A DNA stretch of 48,058 nucleotides from a virus: positions 1,376-49,433 of IMG/VR virus record IMGVR_UViG_3300029319_000088. One strand, written 5' to 3'. Each line of letters opens with the position of its first letter. Position 1 is the stretch's first letter. The translations under genes were made by a program, and so were the position numbers. Below the pieces are notes generated by a model. It was given only the letters and a program-made list of their open reading frames with translations. It had not been told where the DNA came from and did not search any database. Below, piece by piece: positions 16,916-24,878 of the stretch.

Positions 16916-18920
16916 GCCAATTATCCCCTATCTTTGATTCTAAAAGTAAAGGAACGTTAAAATCTATATTATATTGTCTATCCACTAAATATTTTATATT
17001 CTCATTCACATTATCAAGAATAGTTTGAACTTTTTTAATTTCTTTAGGATGAACATCTATAACTATAGAATCGTGTACTGTATTTACAATGCACGAATTT
17101 AAATCTTGGAGTTGTTTATCAATCTCCATAAGAATAAGAGGAACTATATCTGCAGTAGCAAAACTTTGAACAGGATAATTTTTTATCTGTGTAAAATTAG
17201 TTACTGAACCACTAGCCTTTCGCATAACATCAGGAAAAGAAAATTCTCTGCCTGATGGTATTTTTATTTTATTATACGTTATAGCTTCTTGAGCCAATCT
17301 GGAGTGCCATAACTTGATTTCCTTGTATTTATCCGTGAAGTGTTTGTAATATGTAGCTTGAGCAGCCGACCTGCCAAATCCTGTTGCTCCGTACAAGGGT
17401 GCAAACGTGTGTGCTTTCGCTTCTTGGCGAGAAGTCTCTTCACCAGCATCACTGATAACACTAGCAGTATAACTGTGCACATCAAATCCATCTTTAATCT
17501 CCTTCATTGCAGTTTTGTCTTGTGATAAATAGGCTGCAGTTCTAAACTCTAACTGTGCGAAATCAGCCTCTAGAATCTTGCCACCTTCCCAACGTGAAAC
17601 AAATACTTTCTTTACAGGAAAAGTTCCCCCTCTTGGCATATTCTGCATATTAGGGTCTGCTCCACTAAATCTTCCTGTGGCAGTTCTATGTTGTAATAAT
17701 CTTACGTGTAACATACCATCTTCTTTTACATGAGTTTGTATACCCTCAACAAATGAGGATAAGTACGTATCTAATGAAGAAAGTCTCTGTATGTCATTTA
17801 AAAAGTTAAATGCTCTCATGGAGTTATTTCTTCTAGCAGTATGTTGTAATGTATCTAACATCTTTTTATTTACACTAAATCCATTAGCACTTATCCATTT
17901 TACATTAGGTGGATTGAATTTAAATCCTGCTATCTTTCCTATTGAGTCAAAGGTAAAGCCATTACCATTGCAGTTACTACACTTAGGCAATCTAGCATAA
18001 GGTGTGCCATCCTTTTTATACTTCTTAATAAGACCTGTGCCACCACATACTCTACACTTAACTGCTTTTGTTTTATACACAATGTCAGAGTTTGCATTTA
18101 TATTAGCTTTCAGTTCATCTTTTGACATAAAAGGTGTAAAATTATTCTGCCAGGTAAATTTATCTTTTGGTTTTCTACTGTATATAATCCAAGATAACTG
18201 TTCAGGACTATTTAAATTTATGGGAGTATCGCCCATGAGTGTTTTTACTTGTTCTCTCAAGTCTCTTTCTATTTGAAGTTTCTCTTTTTCAAATTCTAAT
18301 CTTACATCCTTGAGAACATTAACATCTACTTTAAAGCCTCTTTTGTATATCTTTGCTAGTGTTACACAAACTTTATTAGTAAATATAACTGTTTCCATCA
18401 AAGAGGCATCAGAAGAATTTAGTTTTAAATTTTGTTGATGTGCTAATTCTTGTGTTGCTTTTAAGTCTGCACTCAGATAATGAGATAGCTCTTCTCTAGG
18501 AATCTCATCAACACCTATGCCTTTAGCAAAATACTGTTTTAGTGTATCTTGTTTTTGTGTCTGTAGCATATATCTTTGTGCACAAGCCTCTAAGGATAAA
18601 GGCTCTTTTACACCTCTTTGTAAAACATACTCTGCTAACATTGTGTCATATACAGGACCTTCATACTTGAATCCTGATTCCCAAAGCCACATCAAATCGT
18701 AAGCTATGTTGTGACCAATTAGGATAGTAGCTCTATCTAAACAATCTTGTATTATATCATTCCATTTAACTATAGAACCATCCAAGTTGCATAGATATTC
18801 TTTTCCATTGTCCTCTAGCATACCTACCATTATTAATCTATTAGTAGGTTCAAATGGATCAAGATGCATCTTACCATCTCTTTTTGTTACTGTATTCTCA
18901 ACGTCTAATGTTAGTTTCAT
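16902..18920 (-). CDS. polA: Family A DNA polymerase with 3'-5' exonuclease and a zinc-ribbon insertion
   Basis: 672 residues. Exonuclease: D6/E8 (DVE), D75 (HNIAYD), Y148-x3-D152. Polymerase: motif A D453 (EADFAQLEFR), motif B R498-x3-K502-x3-F506-x3-Y510G, motif C H616-D617-S618. F506 equals E. coli Pol I F762 and T7 Y526. Between exonuclease and fingers, at 289-317, is CRVCGG...KCSNCNG: two CxxCxG knuckles (C289, C292, C314, C317) like a DnaJ zinc ribbon. In T7 the thioredoxin-binding loop is inserted in the thumb, in about this part of the chain. It replicates the phage genome. Overlaps the endonuclease VII-like gene by 23 bases. Confidence 0.95.
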   Translation of the reverse strand: MKLTLDVENTVTKRDGKMHLDPFEPTNRLIMVGMLEDNGKEYLCNLDGSIVKWNDIIQDCLDRATILIGHNIAYDLMWLWESGFKYEGPVYDTMLAEYVLQRGVKEPLSLEACAQRYMLQTQKQDTLKQYFAKGIGVDEIPREELSHYLSADLKATQELAHQQNLKLNSSDASLMETVIFTNKVCVTLAKIYKRGFKVDVNVLKDVRLEFEKEKLQIERDLREQVKTLMGDTPINLNSPEQLSWIIYSRKPKDKFTWQNNFTPFMSKDELKANINANSDIVYKTKAVKCRVCGGTGLIKKYKKDGTPYARLPKCSNCNGNGFTFDSIGKIAGFKFNPPNVKWISANGFSVNKKMLDTLQHTARRNNSMRAFNFLNDIQRLSSLDTYLSSFVEGIQTHVKEDGMLHVRLLQHRTATGRFSGADPNMQNMPRGGTFPVKKVFVSRWEGGKILEADFAQLEFRTAAYLSQDKTAMKEIKDGFDVHSYTASVISDAGEETSRQEAKAHTFAPLYGATGFGRSAAQATYYKHFTDKYKEIKLWHSRLAQEAITYNKIKIPSGREFSFPDVMRKASGSVTNFTQIKNYPVQSFATADIVPLILMEIDKQLQDLNSCIVNTVHDSIVIDVHPKEIKKVQTILDNVNENIKYLVDRQYNIDFNVPLLLESKIGDNWLDTK

Positions 18921-19347
18921 CTAACCTCTCCTTATGCTTGTTTAAATAGTTAACTGCTTTTTTTAATGTTGTCAAATTATCAGAGAATCCACCAAGTCCT
19001 GTGTTACACTTATGACATATCCAACCACGAAAAGTATTAGTTTCATGGCAATGATCAAGAACCCATGTCTTTAATCTTATTTGACCATATTTACTTAGTT
19101 CTTCCAAACTTCTCTCACATATGCCACACTTATAATTTTTATCAGGATATGAATTTTCCCTTCTTAACTTTTGTATTATTTGTCTATGTCCATTTTTACA
19201 TGACCTACAAGTTCTTTTTATCTCTCCTGCTTTCATTACAGAAAACTTTGATATAGGTTGCCTTATACCACACTTTATACATACCACTCCATCTTCAATA
19301 GGATTATCATCTTTAGGTAAATTTTTAAATAAAGTGTATTGGCTCAT
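18898..19347 (-). CDS. Endonuclease VII-type HNH nuclease
   Basis: 149 residues. C-terminal domain: C74-x2-C77, LDHCHETNTFRGWICHKCN with D98, H99 and the second zinc pair C111/C114, N115, the recombination endonuclease VII pattern. An N-terminal zinc ribbon (C23/C26, C47/C50) precedes it. T4 endonuclease VII resolves branched DNA, but free-standing copies next to replication genes often act as homing-type nucleases. It is wedged between helicase and polymerase, overlapping both, which favours a mobile origin. Confidence 0.85.
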   Translation of the reverse strand: MSQYTLFKNLPKDDNPIEDGVVCIKCGIRQPISKFSVMKAGEIKRTCRSCKNGHRQIIQKLRRENSYPDKNYKCGICERSLEELSKYGQIRLKTWVLDHCHETNTFRGWICHKCNTGLGGFSDNLTTLKKAVNYLNKHKERLDETNIRR

Positions 19348-20573
19348 GGATCATATCTACCTATTTTATAATTTAAAGTACAATGCCTTGTGCCATGCCA
19401 TCCTGTTAGCTTATTTTTAACTACGTTAAGATGTCTTTGTAAATCTTCTTTGTCAGGATCATCATCTTGTTTTGGTGGATTTTTAGCTATCAGAATCATT
19501 AAATCTGCCTCTGCTGCTTTTCCTGTTCTACTGCCTTCCATCATACTTTGATTTAATAAAACTTTACCCTCTGCCTCTGCAGAGAGTTGTGACATATAAA
19601 ATATTGCACATTCATGTTCTTTAGCAATCATTCTAGCATGAATAGCATTAGCTTTAAGTGCTTCATCAGGTCTTGCAAAACCACTTGTCCTGGCAAACTT
19701 GTCTCCCATATCCAAAACAACTATATCAGGCTTGTAGGATTTGCATACACTTTCAACCCATGACATATCTCTACCTGTGGCATCTTTAATTTTAATTTTA
19801 TCTTTTACAGTAGCATATAAATCACGTGCTTTTGTAGGTTCAGTTTTTATTTGTTGCATGGTCATACCTGTTGATGCAGTTAAATATCTTGCACCAACTC
19901 TGTGACTACCTTCCTCGTTGCACAATACAATACAGTTAGCACCTTGCCTTGCAAAACCATTGGGTGATGCAATAATACTTGCATGAAAACTAGTTTTACC
20001 TGTGTTTGGTCTTGCACCTACTTCAATGAGATGACCTGCATTTATACCACTAATGTGTCTCGTTAAAGATGGTATGTTAAAATGCCATCTAGCCTCTAAA
20101 TCGTTTTTAGCTAATAAAGTATCTATGTCCATGTCATCCCACTCCACATTTAAATCAGGTGTAAAATCATCTTTATGTTGTTCCAATAGTAATCTTAAAG
20201 GTTCTAAACTAGTTTGTGTTCCATTTACATATTCAAATCCTAAATTTGCCACATCTTCTCCCACAACCTTTTGAAATAATTTAGACAGTACCTCTTGTGC
20301 TATGTCTTTACCTAGTGGTTGTTCTTTTTTTATCTGAGTAAAAAGAATTGAATAGGCTTGTTTCTGTGCAGTTGTTAATGTCGGATTGTTAGCCATAAAT
20401 AAGGCTTCAATCTCATCAGGTGTAACAGTTCTGTTATATCTATCCATAGATAAATCTACAGACTTCTTAACTTTTACAATTTCTTTACTAAACAGTCTGT
20501 CAGGACATCTTGCACCTCTATGTTCATCATAGAACTCTTTGTCCATCAAACTGCGTATTAATGCTAGTTCCAT
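19344..20573 (-). CDS. DnaB-like replicative helicase
   Basis: 409 residues. Walker A GARPNTGKTSF (186-196, K193), catalytic glutamates in CNEEG (220-221), Walker B VVLDMGD (D288), and a SQLSAEAEG loop near 328-336. This is the RecA-fold helicase core of T7 gp4/DnaB. The N-terminal 140 residues are helical and start MELALIRSLMDKEF, like a DnaB N-terminal domain instead of the T7 primase. So helicase and primase are separate proteins here. It unwinds DNA ahead of the polymerase. Overlaps the primase gene by 10 bases. Confidence 0.9.
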   Translation of the reverse strand: MELALIRSLMDKEFYDEHRGARCPDRLFSKEIVKVKKSVDLSMDRYNRTVTPDEIEALFMANNPTLTTAQKQAYSILFTQIKKEQPLGKDIAQEVLSKLFQKVVGEDVANLGFEYVNGTQTSLEPLRLLLEQHKDDFTPDLNVEWDDMDIDTLLAKNDLEARWHFNIPSLTRHISGINAGHLIEVGARPNTGKTSFHASIIASPNGFARQGANCIVLCNEEGSHRVGARYLTASTGMTMQQIKTEPTKARDLYATVKDKIKIKDATGRDMSWVESVCKSYKPDIVVLDMGDKFARTSGFARPDEALKANAIHARMIAKEHECAIFYMSQLSAEAEGKVLLNQSMMEGSRTGKAAEADLMILIAKNPPKQDDDPDKEDLQRHLNVVKNKLTGWHGTRHCTLNYKIGRYDP

Positions 20574-21394
20574 TTTAACTTCTCCTTTGGGGTTAAATTA
20601 TATAAGTTCATAATATCTTCTGTGTTAAAGTATTTTAAGTCGTCTTTTAGTTTAAGAACTTTTATGTTGTCAACATAATTTCTTAACTCTCTAGCAAATT
20701 GCATTGTCTTTGGGATAGCATCAGGGTCTAATGCAATTATTGCAGTTGAGAATTGAGATAAGTATTGTTTCTGTTCATCAGATAATGAAGTGCCCAACAC
20801 AGCTACCCCTAAATACACATCACTACCAATTACGGAAGCACTTATACAATCCTCAACTACTACTGCCACTTTACCATTACCAAAGGTAAAAGGCAATCTC
20901 GTTTGTCCATATCTTTTCCATTTAGGTAAAGCATTTCCTAATGCTCTGCCTACACCATCAATAATTTTACCATTGTTTTTGATTGGAAATACAACCCTAT
21001 CTTCTTTCACATCATAATGTATGTCCACTTTTTCAGGATTTATATCCCATTTAGCACACCAATTAATAACATTGGTTCTGTCTTTGTATGACACAACATA
21101 CTCAGGTAATTCCGTTACCTGGTAGGTAACAGATTCTGCCTCTTTTTTATGCAGTTTATCTTGTATGTCTTGTGCAGATATTCGTGTTCTCTGTTTGCCT
21201 GATACATAACATGATGCTTTATAACAATTATATAATAAAGAACCCATATTATTTGTTACAGTAAATGTGTTAGTTCCCTTACATATAGGACAATCCATTC
21301 TAACTGTATCATCTAGACTAACATTAAGTTGTGTTATATAGGTATATATATCGTTGGGCATAGGTAATGTTTTACATAGCATAGATTTAAACAT
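20564..21394 (-). CDS. DNA primase (zinc finger plus Toprim)
   Basis: 276 residues. Zinc-binding C35/C38 (CPIC) and C57/C62 (CYKASC), then a Toprim domain: E181 (VVVEDC), D223/D225 (ALDPDA). It corresponds to the N-terminal half of T7 gp4. It makes RNA primers for lagging-strand synthesis together with the adjacent helicase. The start could also be at internal Met5 or Met12, as the first ATG overlaps the integrase end by 8 bases. A copy of the phage palindrome lies inside the gene at 21114-21130. Confidence 0.88.
   Translation of the reverse strand: MFKSMLCKTLPMPNDIYTYITQLNVSLDDTVRMDCPICKGTNTFTVTNNMGSLLYNCYKASCYVSGKQRTRISAQDIQDKLHKKEAESVTYQVTELPEYVVSYKDRTNVINWCAKWDINPEKVDIHYDVKEDRVVFPIKNNGKIIDGVGRALGNALPKWKRYGQTRLPFTFGNGKVAVVVEDCISASVIGSDVYLGVAVLGTSLSDEQKQYLSQFSTAIIALDPDAIPKTMQFARELRNYVDNIKVLKLKDDLKYFNTEDIMNLYNLTPKEKLKWN
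21114..21130. promoter_or_regulatory. Palindrome copy, variant, inside primase gene
   Basis: GTTACCTGGTAGGTAAC. One arm base differs from the main form. The flanks (AAT-x-C on the left, x-GATT on the right) extend the symmetry. It is coding here (part of YQVTEL region), so it could be chance, but the 17-base match to the intergenic copies is striking. Confidence 0.5.
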
Positions 21395-22277
21395 CCGTCA
21401 AATTTTTTCTCATATTTAATGCAACACTAGCACTAGCAAGGGTGTGCTTCATGTATGGTTTTACACTCTGAGGATTAGCATGACCTGTTACTGACATAAT
21501 ATTTGCCATTGAAACACCTGCATCTACCATCTCTGTAGTCCCTGTTCTTCTAAGATCACTCAAACGAAGTTCTTGTGGTAAACCTGCAATGTTCATTACT
21601 TTTCTAGCCAACAAAGGTAGCTTAAATAATGAGTAAGGTTGATACACACCTCTATATGGTCTAGTGCGAGGTGCTACATATTCTTGGAAACCAAAATCTT
21701 GCTTTTGTTGTAGTAACATTTTTGTTAAACCATCAGATATTGGTAAAAATACTTCTGCTCTTCTTTTAGATTGTTCTATATGCATAGTTTTAGCATCTAA
21801 GTCCAGGTTATTCCATGTTAACATTCTCATATCACCTAATCTTTGACACCATTCGTATGCCATTTGAGCTATTAGACCTACATTTCGTGTCTCAAAGTTA
21901 GAGTAAGCACACTTTAGGAATGTTTGTATATTATCCTTTGTCCAAACAACCTTTCTTTGTTTAGTTAGTTGTTTTTTAACACTTCTAAATGGGTTTACTT
22001 GAGCATACTCCATATCAATAGCATAATTTATAACTATTTTAGATACAGATAATATGTGATTTGCTAGAGATACACCTCTCTCACACCAATCTCTGTAAAC
22101 TAGTTTACACATTTTAGTTGTAATATTTTGCAACTGATAATTACCCATTTTAGATGAGTCCAATTCACTATTCATCAATGCATTTAAAAAATAAACATAT
22201 TGATGTTTTGTTTCTTCTTTTAAATTTTTAAATTCGTAAGAACCATAATAGTCCATTACTAAATCTTTTAGTTTCAT
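21387..22277 (-). CDS. int: Tyrosine recombinase / integrase with altered HxxR motif
   Basis: 296 residues. Catalytic set: R146 (EWCQRLGDM), K171, S240-D-L-R243 (usual His of HxxR is Ser), H266 (VTGHANP) and nucleophile Y275 (KPYM). The N-terminal SAM-like core-binding domain is visible (about 1-95). It would integrate the phage into the host chromosome, so the phage may be temperate. It lies inside the replication operon, between primase and tiny membrane genes, and I could not identify an adjacent attP. Loss of the first His may lower or change activity. Confidence 0.88.
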   Translation of the reverse strand: MKLKDLVMDYYGSYEFKNLKEETKHQYVYFLNALMNSELDSSKMGNYQLQNITTKMCKLVYRDWCERGVSLANHILSVSKIVINYAIDMEYAQVNPFRSVKKQLTKQRKVVWTKDNIQTFLKCAYSNFETRNVGLIAQMAYEWCQRLGDMRMLTWNNLDLDAKTMHIEQSKRRAEVFLPISDGLTKMLLQQKQDFGFQEYVAPRTRPYRGVYQPYSLFKLPLLARKVMNIAGLPQELRLSDLRRTGTTEMVDAGVSMANIMSVTGHANPQSVKPYMKHTLASASVALNMRKNLTDV

Positions 22278-22279
22278 AA

Positions 22280-22447
22280 TTAGTCCTTTCTCATTTCAAC
22301 TATAATCCATGCGATTAACATTGGAATAAATAATATAATATAAACTAGCCAAGCCAATACTGAATAGGTGTTATGTTTTTTTGAATAGTCTTCCCAAGAT
22401 AATAATATTTTATCATCTTCTTTTTGTTGTTGTTTTGTTTTAGTCAT
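22280..22447 (-). CDS. Small single-TM membrane protein
   Basis: 55 residues from ATG at 22447 (MTKTKQQQKEDD...). Polar, charged N-terminus and one strongly hydrophobic helix, VLAWLVYIILFIPMLIAWII, then a short MRKD tail. Two bases upstream of the integrase start. The longer frame to 22486 has no support. Unknown role; perhaps a host-membrane modulator. Confidence 0.6.
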   Translation of the reverse strand: MTKTKQQQKEDDKILLSWEDYSKKHNTYSVLAWLVYIILFIPMLIAWIIVEMRKD

Positions 22448-22451
22448 ATAA

Positions 22452-22586
22452 CTATAACTCTTGTGTCCAATAATTATATAAATCATTGATTGTTTTATCG
22501 TCTGCTTTTTTAATCCACTTCCAAGAATTGTTTGCTAACTTTTCCTGCTCAACAATGAATTTAATTTTATCCTCTTTTGTTATCAT
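22452..22586 (-). CDS. Tiny soluble peptide (44 residues)
   Basis: MITKEDKIKFIVEQEKLANN..., with SWKWIKKADDKTINDLYNYW, Trp/Lys-rich and helical. GGAG lies upstream of its ATG and the ATG overlaps the stop of the 27-residue gene (ATGA). Too short for most gene callers. No family recognised. Confidence 0.6.
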   Translation of the reverse strand: MITKEDKIKFIVEQEKLANNSWKWIKKADDKTINDLYNYWTQEL

Positions 22587-22666
22587 AATCCTACTCCAAA
22601 ATAACCAAATATAAATGCTACTGAACTAGCACCCAGTATTAACCAAATCAAATCCTCATTATTCAT
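22583..22666 (-). CDS. Tiny transmembrane peptide (27 residues)
   Basis: MNNEDLIWLILGASSVAFIF followed by GYFGVGL: essentially a single membrane helix. It has one of the best ribosome binding sites in the region (AAAGGAGG, 6 bases before ATG), embedded in the 3' end of the 118-residue gene, and its stop overlaps the next ATG. The signals argue for real translation despite the length. Confidence 0.6.
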   Translation of the reverse strand: MNNEDLIWLILGASSVAFIFGYFGVGL

Positions 22667-23015
22667 GTTCTCCTCCTTTATCATTGTTATCTAATTCAAA
22701 CCTTTTGCCATTGTAATATATAGCACGACTACGACTAGGTGTATGATATCCTTTTTGTATAAAGAAGTTTGGCTTTCTTTTTGCAGTTTCAAATGTTGCA
22801 ACTGTTATTACTACTGCTGCTAAAATAAACACATGAGCAATCGCAGTTATACCAAACATCCACATACTGCCAAAGTACATAGAGAATACTACGCACCACA
22901 TCCAAGCTAACACTTGCATAATCATATGCCTAGTATTTAGGTCAGGTATATGTCGCAAGGGATTGCGTTCATAGTTCATAATGGAATCCCATGCGTTGTA
23001 AATTAATCTTCTCAT
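22659..23015 (-). CDS. Conserved two-TM phage membrane protein
   Basis: 118 residues. 'MNYERNPLRHIPDLNTRHMI' then MQVLAWMWCVVFSMYFGSMW and a second hydrophobic stretch ITAIAHVFILAAVVITVA, followed by a basic tail KPNFFIQKGYHTPSRSRAIYY. I recall the 'NPLR-x-x-PD...RH-x-x-MQVLAWMWC' pattern from marine phage genomes as an uncharacterised membrane protein. Overlaps neighbours on both sides. Confidence 0.7.
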   Translation of the reverse strand: MRRLIYNAWDSIMNYERNPLRHIPDLNTRHMIMQVLAWMWCVVFSMYFGSMWMFGITAIAHVFILAAVVITVATFETAKRKPNFFIQKGYHTPSRSRAIYYNGKRFELDNNDKGGEHE

Positions 23016-23236
23016 TCGCTATTCTCCTCTATTTTAAGGTCTCCATATAAGCGAACACCAAAGTCATAGCCTTGCTTGTAGTAATAACTTTCTTGTTTCT
23101 CATCTCTTTCTCCATGAATCAAACCATCTGTTACACCATCTTTAAATGCTTTTAGTACACCATTTGATTCTATCTTCTTATCTAAATGATGTGCATCTAT
23201 TAACTTCTCTGCTAATTGATCTCGTTGTACACTCAT
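23012..23236 (-). CDS. Hypothetical early protein
   Basis: 74 residues, helical and charged (MSVQRDQLAEKLIDAHHLDKK...) ending YYYKQGYDFGVRLYGDLK. No motif recognised. ATGA-type overlaps on both sides place it in the early operon. Confidence 0.6.
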   Translation of the reverse strand: MSVQRDQLAEKLIDAHHLDKKIESNGVLKAFKDGVTDGLIHGERDEKQESYYYKQGYDFGVRLYGDLKIEENSE

Positions 23237-23424
23237 GATATATTCTCCTTTCCATAAATAACTTCTTCAAAGTGTCTGATAAGCATATCTAAACTTTCAC
23301 AAGCACCTTTATATTCTGCACGAGAGTGACTATCGTTACCCTCGTGAAAATCATTTTTAATATCTGTAGCTACATTTTTAATTCTTTTTAATGTAATTAC
23401 ATTTTGAATATATTTATCCCTCAT
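23233..23424 (-). CDS. Hypothetical early protein
   Basis: 63 residues, helical: MRDKYIQNVITLKRIKNVATD then EYKGACESLDMLIRHFEEVI. No recognised family. It overlaps the 42-residue gene upstream and the 74-residue gene downstream by 4 bases each. Confidence 0.58.
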   Translation of the reverse strand: MRDKYIQNVITLKRIKNVATDIKNDFHEGNDSHSRAEYKGACESLDMLIRHFEEVIYGKENIS

Positions 23425-23549
23425 GATAATAACTCCTTTGCTACTTCAAATACTGCATAGGCATACAGTATTATTATTATTAATTTTAACGTCTTGTTGA
23501 ATGAATCGTCAGACGCTTTTACCCAATCGTGGTATTGTTTTTTAGACAT
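23421..23549 (-). CDS. Tiny single-TM peptide (42 residues)
   Basis: MSKKQYHDWVKASDDSFNKT, then a hydrophobic helix LKLIIIILYAYAVFEVA. Soluble basic N-terminus with one membrane segment. Start overlaps the upstream stop (TGATG), stop overlaps the downstream start. Confidence 0.55.
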   Translation of the reverse strand: MSKKQYHDWVKASDDSFNKTLKLIIIILYAYAVFEVAKELLS

Positions 23550-23683
23550 CACGATACCTTTATAGCTATGTAGATACATAGTCCTATGATAACAAGTTTA
23601 CCATAGTCAAGGTCATACTTCGTACCCTCTCCATATCTCTTGTTAAAATCTATATTTAACCAATCTATTATTCTACCCCACAT
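23549..23683 (-). CDS. Tiny single-TM peptide (44 residues)
   Basis: MWGRIIDWLNIDFNKRYGEG, a TKYDLDYGK stretch and a C-terminal hydrophobic helix LVIIGLCIYIAIKV. A clear AAGGAG lies 5-6 bases before the ATG. Located right after the methyltransferase gene. Unknown role. Confidence 0.58.
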   Translation of the reverse strand: MWGRIIDWLNIDFNKRYGEGTKYDLDYGKLVIIGLCIYIAIKVS

Positions 23684-23696
23684 ATTTTACTCCTTC

Positions 23697-24878
23697 TCAT
23701 GTTGCGACAAAATAGCCTTTTTCATAATTGTTAGATGCTATCTTTTTAGGTAGTAGCATCTCTCCTAGTATATGTGCAATCACATCAACTGTCCACCCAT
23801 TACCAATCATCTTGTACCTTTGTGTCTTTGACACACCCTCTGTATAATTGTCAGGTAGTGTTTGTAATCTCTCACACTCTATAGGTGTTAACTTTCTCCA
23901 TGTCATACCCTCTACCACAACATTATCTTTTTGCACAGTTGTAAGACAATTAGTCTTGTCATCACTACGTACTTCTACTTGTGGTTTTAAAGGTAAATCC
24001 ATTTGATAATCTTTACGTACACCATTGGCATCTAGCCTACGATTAACAATCCTACCACCTTTAGGTGAATAGGTTGCAACCTTTGGTTCTCTGTTACCAC
24101 CTTGCATAGTGAGTAACGTAGGTGCTTTACCATTCATGTGATACACTTCCTTAGTTGCTCTGTATTTATAGTGTGCGTATTCTTCTGCATCTCCCACAGA
24201 AATAAGCCTATCTACTAAAGTCATGCCATTATTACCTGCACCTTTGTACATTGTAGCAGTTGTACACAATGCCTTTTGATGTGGGTGTTTATGATGTTTA
24301 GCATTACGTTCATTGATAGGAACAGGTGGCTCGTCATGGTCAGTCTGTAATATATCCCTGAGTACCAAACCTTTGTCTTCCATAGGTGGTATGATTATCT
24401 GTTCATATTTGCCATTGATTAGCATACCAAACCAATAATTTCTCCATCTGTTTTGTGCAGAAACTTTGCTTGAGTTTAGTAACTGTGGTGGGAAACCCAT
24501 GTGTTCTGTAATCACATCTTCAAACTGTTTCTTCATTCGTACATTCTCAAGCAATACATATTTTGGTTTTAGTTCATTCATAATTCTTATGAACTCAAAG
24601 AATAATCTACTACGTGGGTCATCAAATGCCAACTGCTTTCCTGCAAAAGAGAATCCTTGACAAGGTGAACCACCCATGAGTAAATCTATCTCAGGTAAAT
24701 CCTGAGTATTTATTTTGGTTACATCACCTAACTGTATTATATCAGGATGATTTTTGTTTGCTATCTTGATAGCATAAGGGTCAATCTCTGCAGAATAATA
24801 GGTGTCTACAGATATGTTGGCTCTGTCCATAGCAAGTCTTCCTGACTCTAAGCCACCACAAAAATTTAATGCTTTCAT
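23697..24878 (-). CDS. C5-cytosine DNA methyltransferase
   Basis: 393 residues. Motif I variant LNFCGGLESGR, motif IV GGSPCQGFSFAG (nucleophile C73), motif VI ENV (111-113), motif VIII QNRWR (142-146), and C-terminal motifs IX/X (RKLTPIECERLQTLP; MIGNGW). It transfers methyl to C5 of cytosine; the target site cannot be read from sequence. No restriction enzyme is nearby, so an orphan protective or regulatory role is likely. TAATG junction with the upstream gene. Confidence 0.93.
   Translation of the reverse strand: MKALNFCGGLESGRLAMDRANISVDTYYSAEIDPYAIKIANKNHPDIIQLGDVTKINTQDLPEIDLLMGGSPCQGFSFAGKQLAFDDPRSRLFFEFIRIMNELKPKYVLLENVRMKKQFEDVITEHMGFPPQLLNSSKVSAQNRWRNYWFGMLINGKYEQIIIPPMEDKGLVLRDILQTDHDEPPVPINERNAKHHKHPHQKALCTTATMYKGAGNNGMTLVDRLISVGDAEEYAHYKYRATKEVYHMNGKAPTLLTMQGGNREPKVATYSPKGGRIVNRRLDANGVRKDYQMDLPLKPQVEVRSDDKTNCLTTVQKDNVVVEGMTWRKLTPIECERLQTLPDNYTEGVSKTQRYKMIGNGWTVDVIAHILGEMLLPKKIASNNYEKGYFVAT

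Noticed and set aside
17791-18276. Plus-strand ORFs inside the DNA polymerase gene
   Set aside because: The minus-strand frame holds clear polymerase motifs; the plus frames are shadows.
20670-20700. TTGACA on the minus strand inside the primase gene as promoter
   Set aside because: No acceptable -10 at 16-18 bases; treated as chance.
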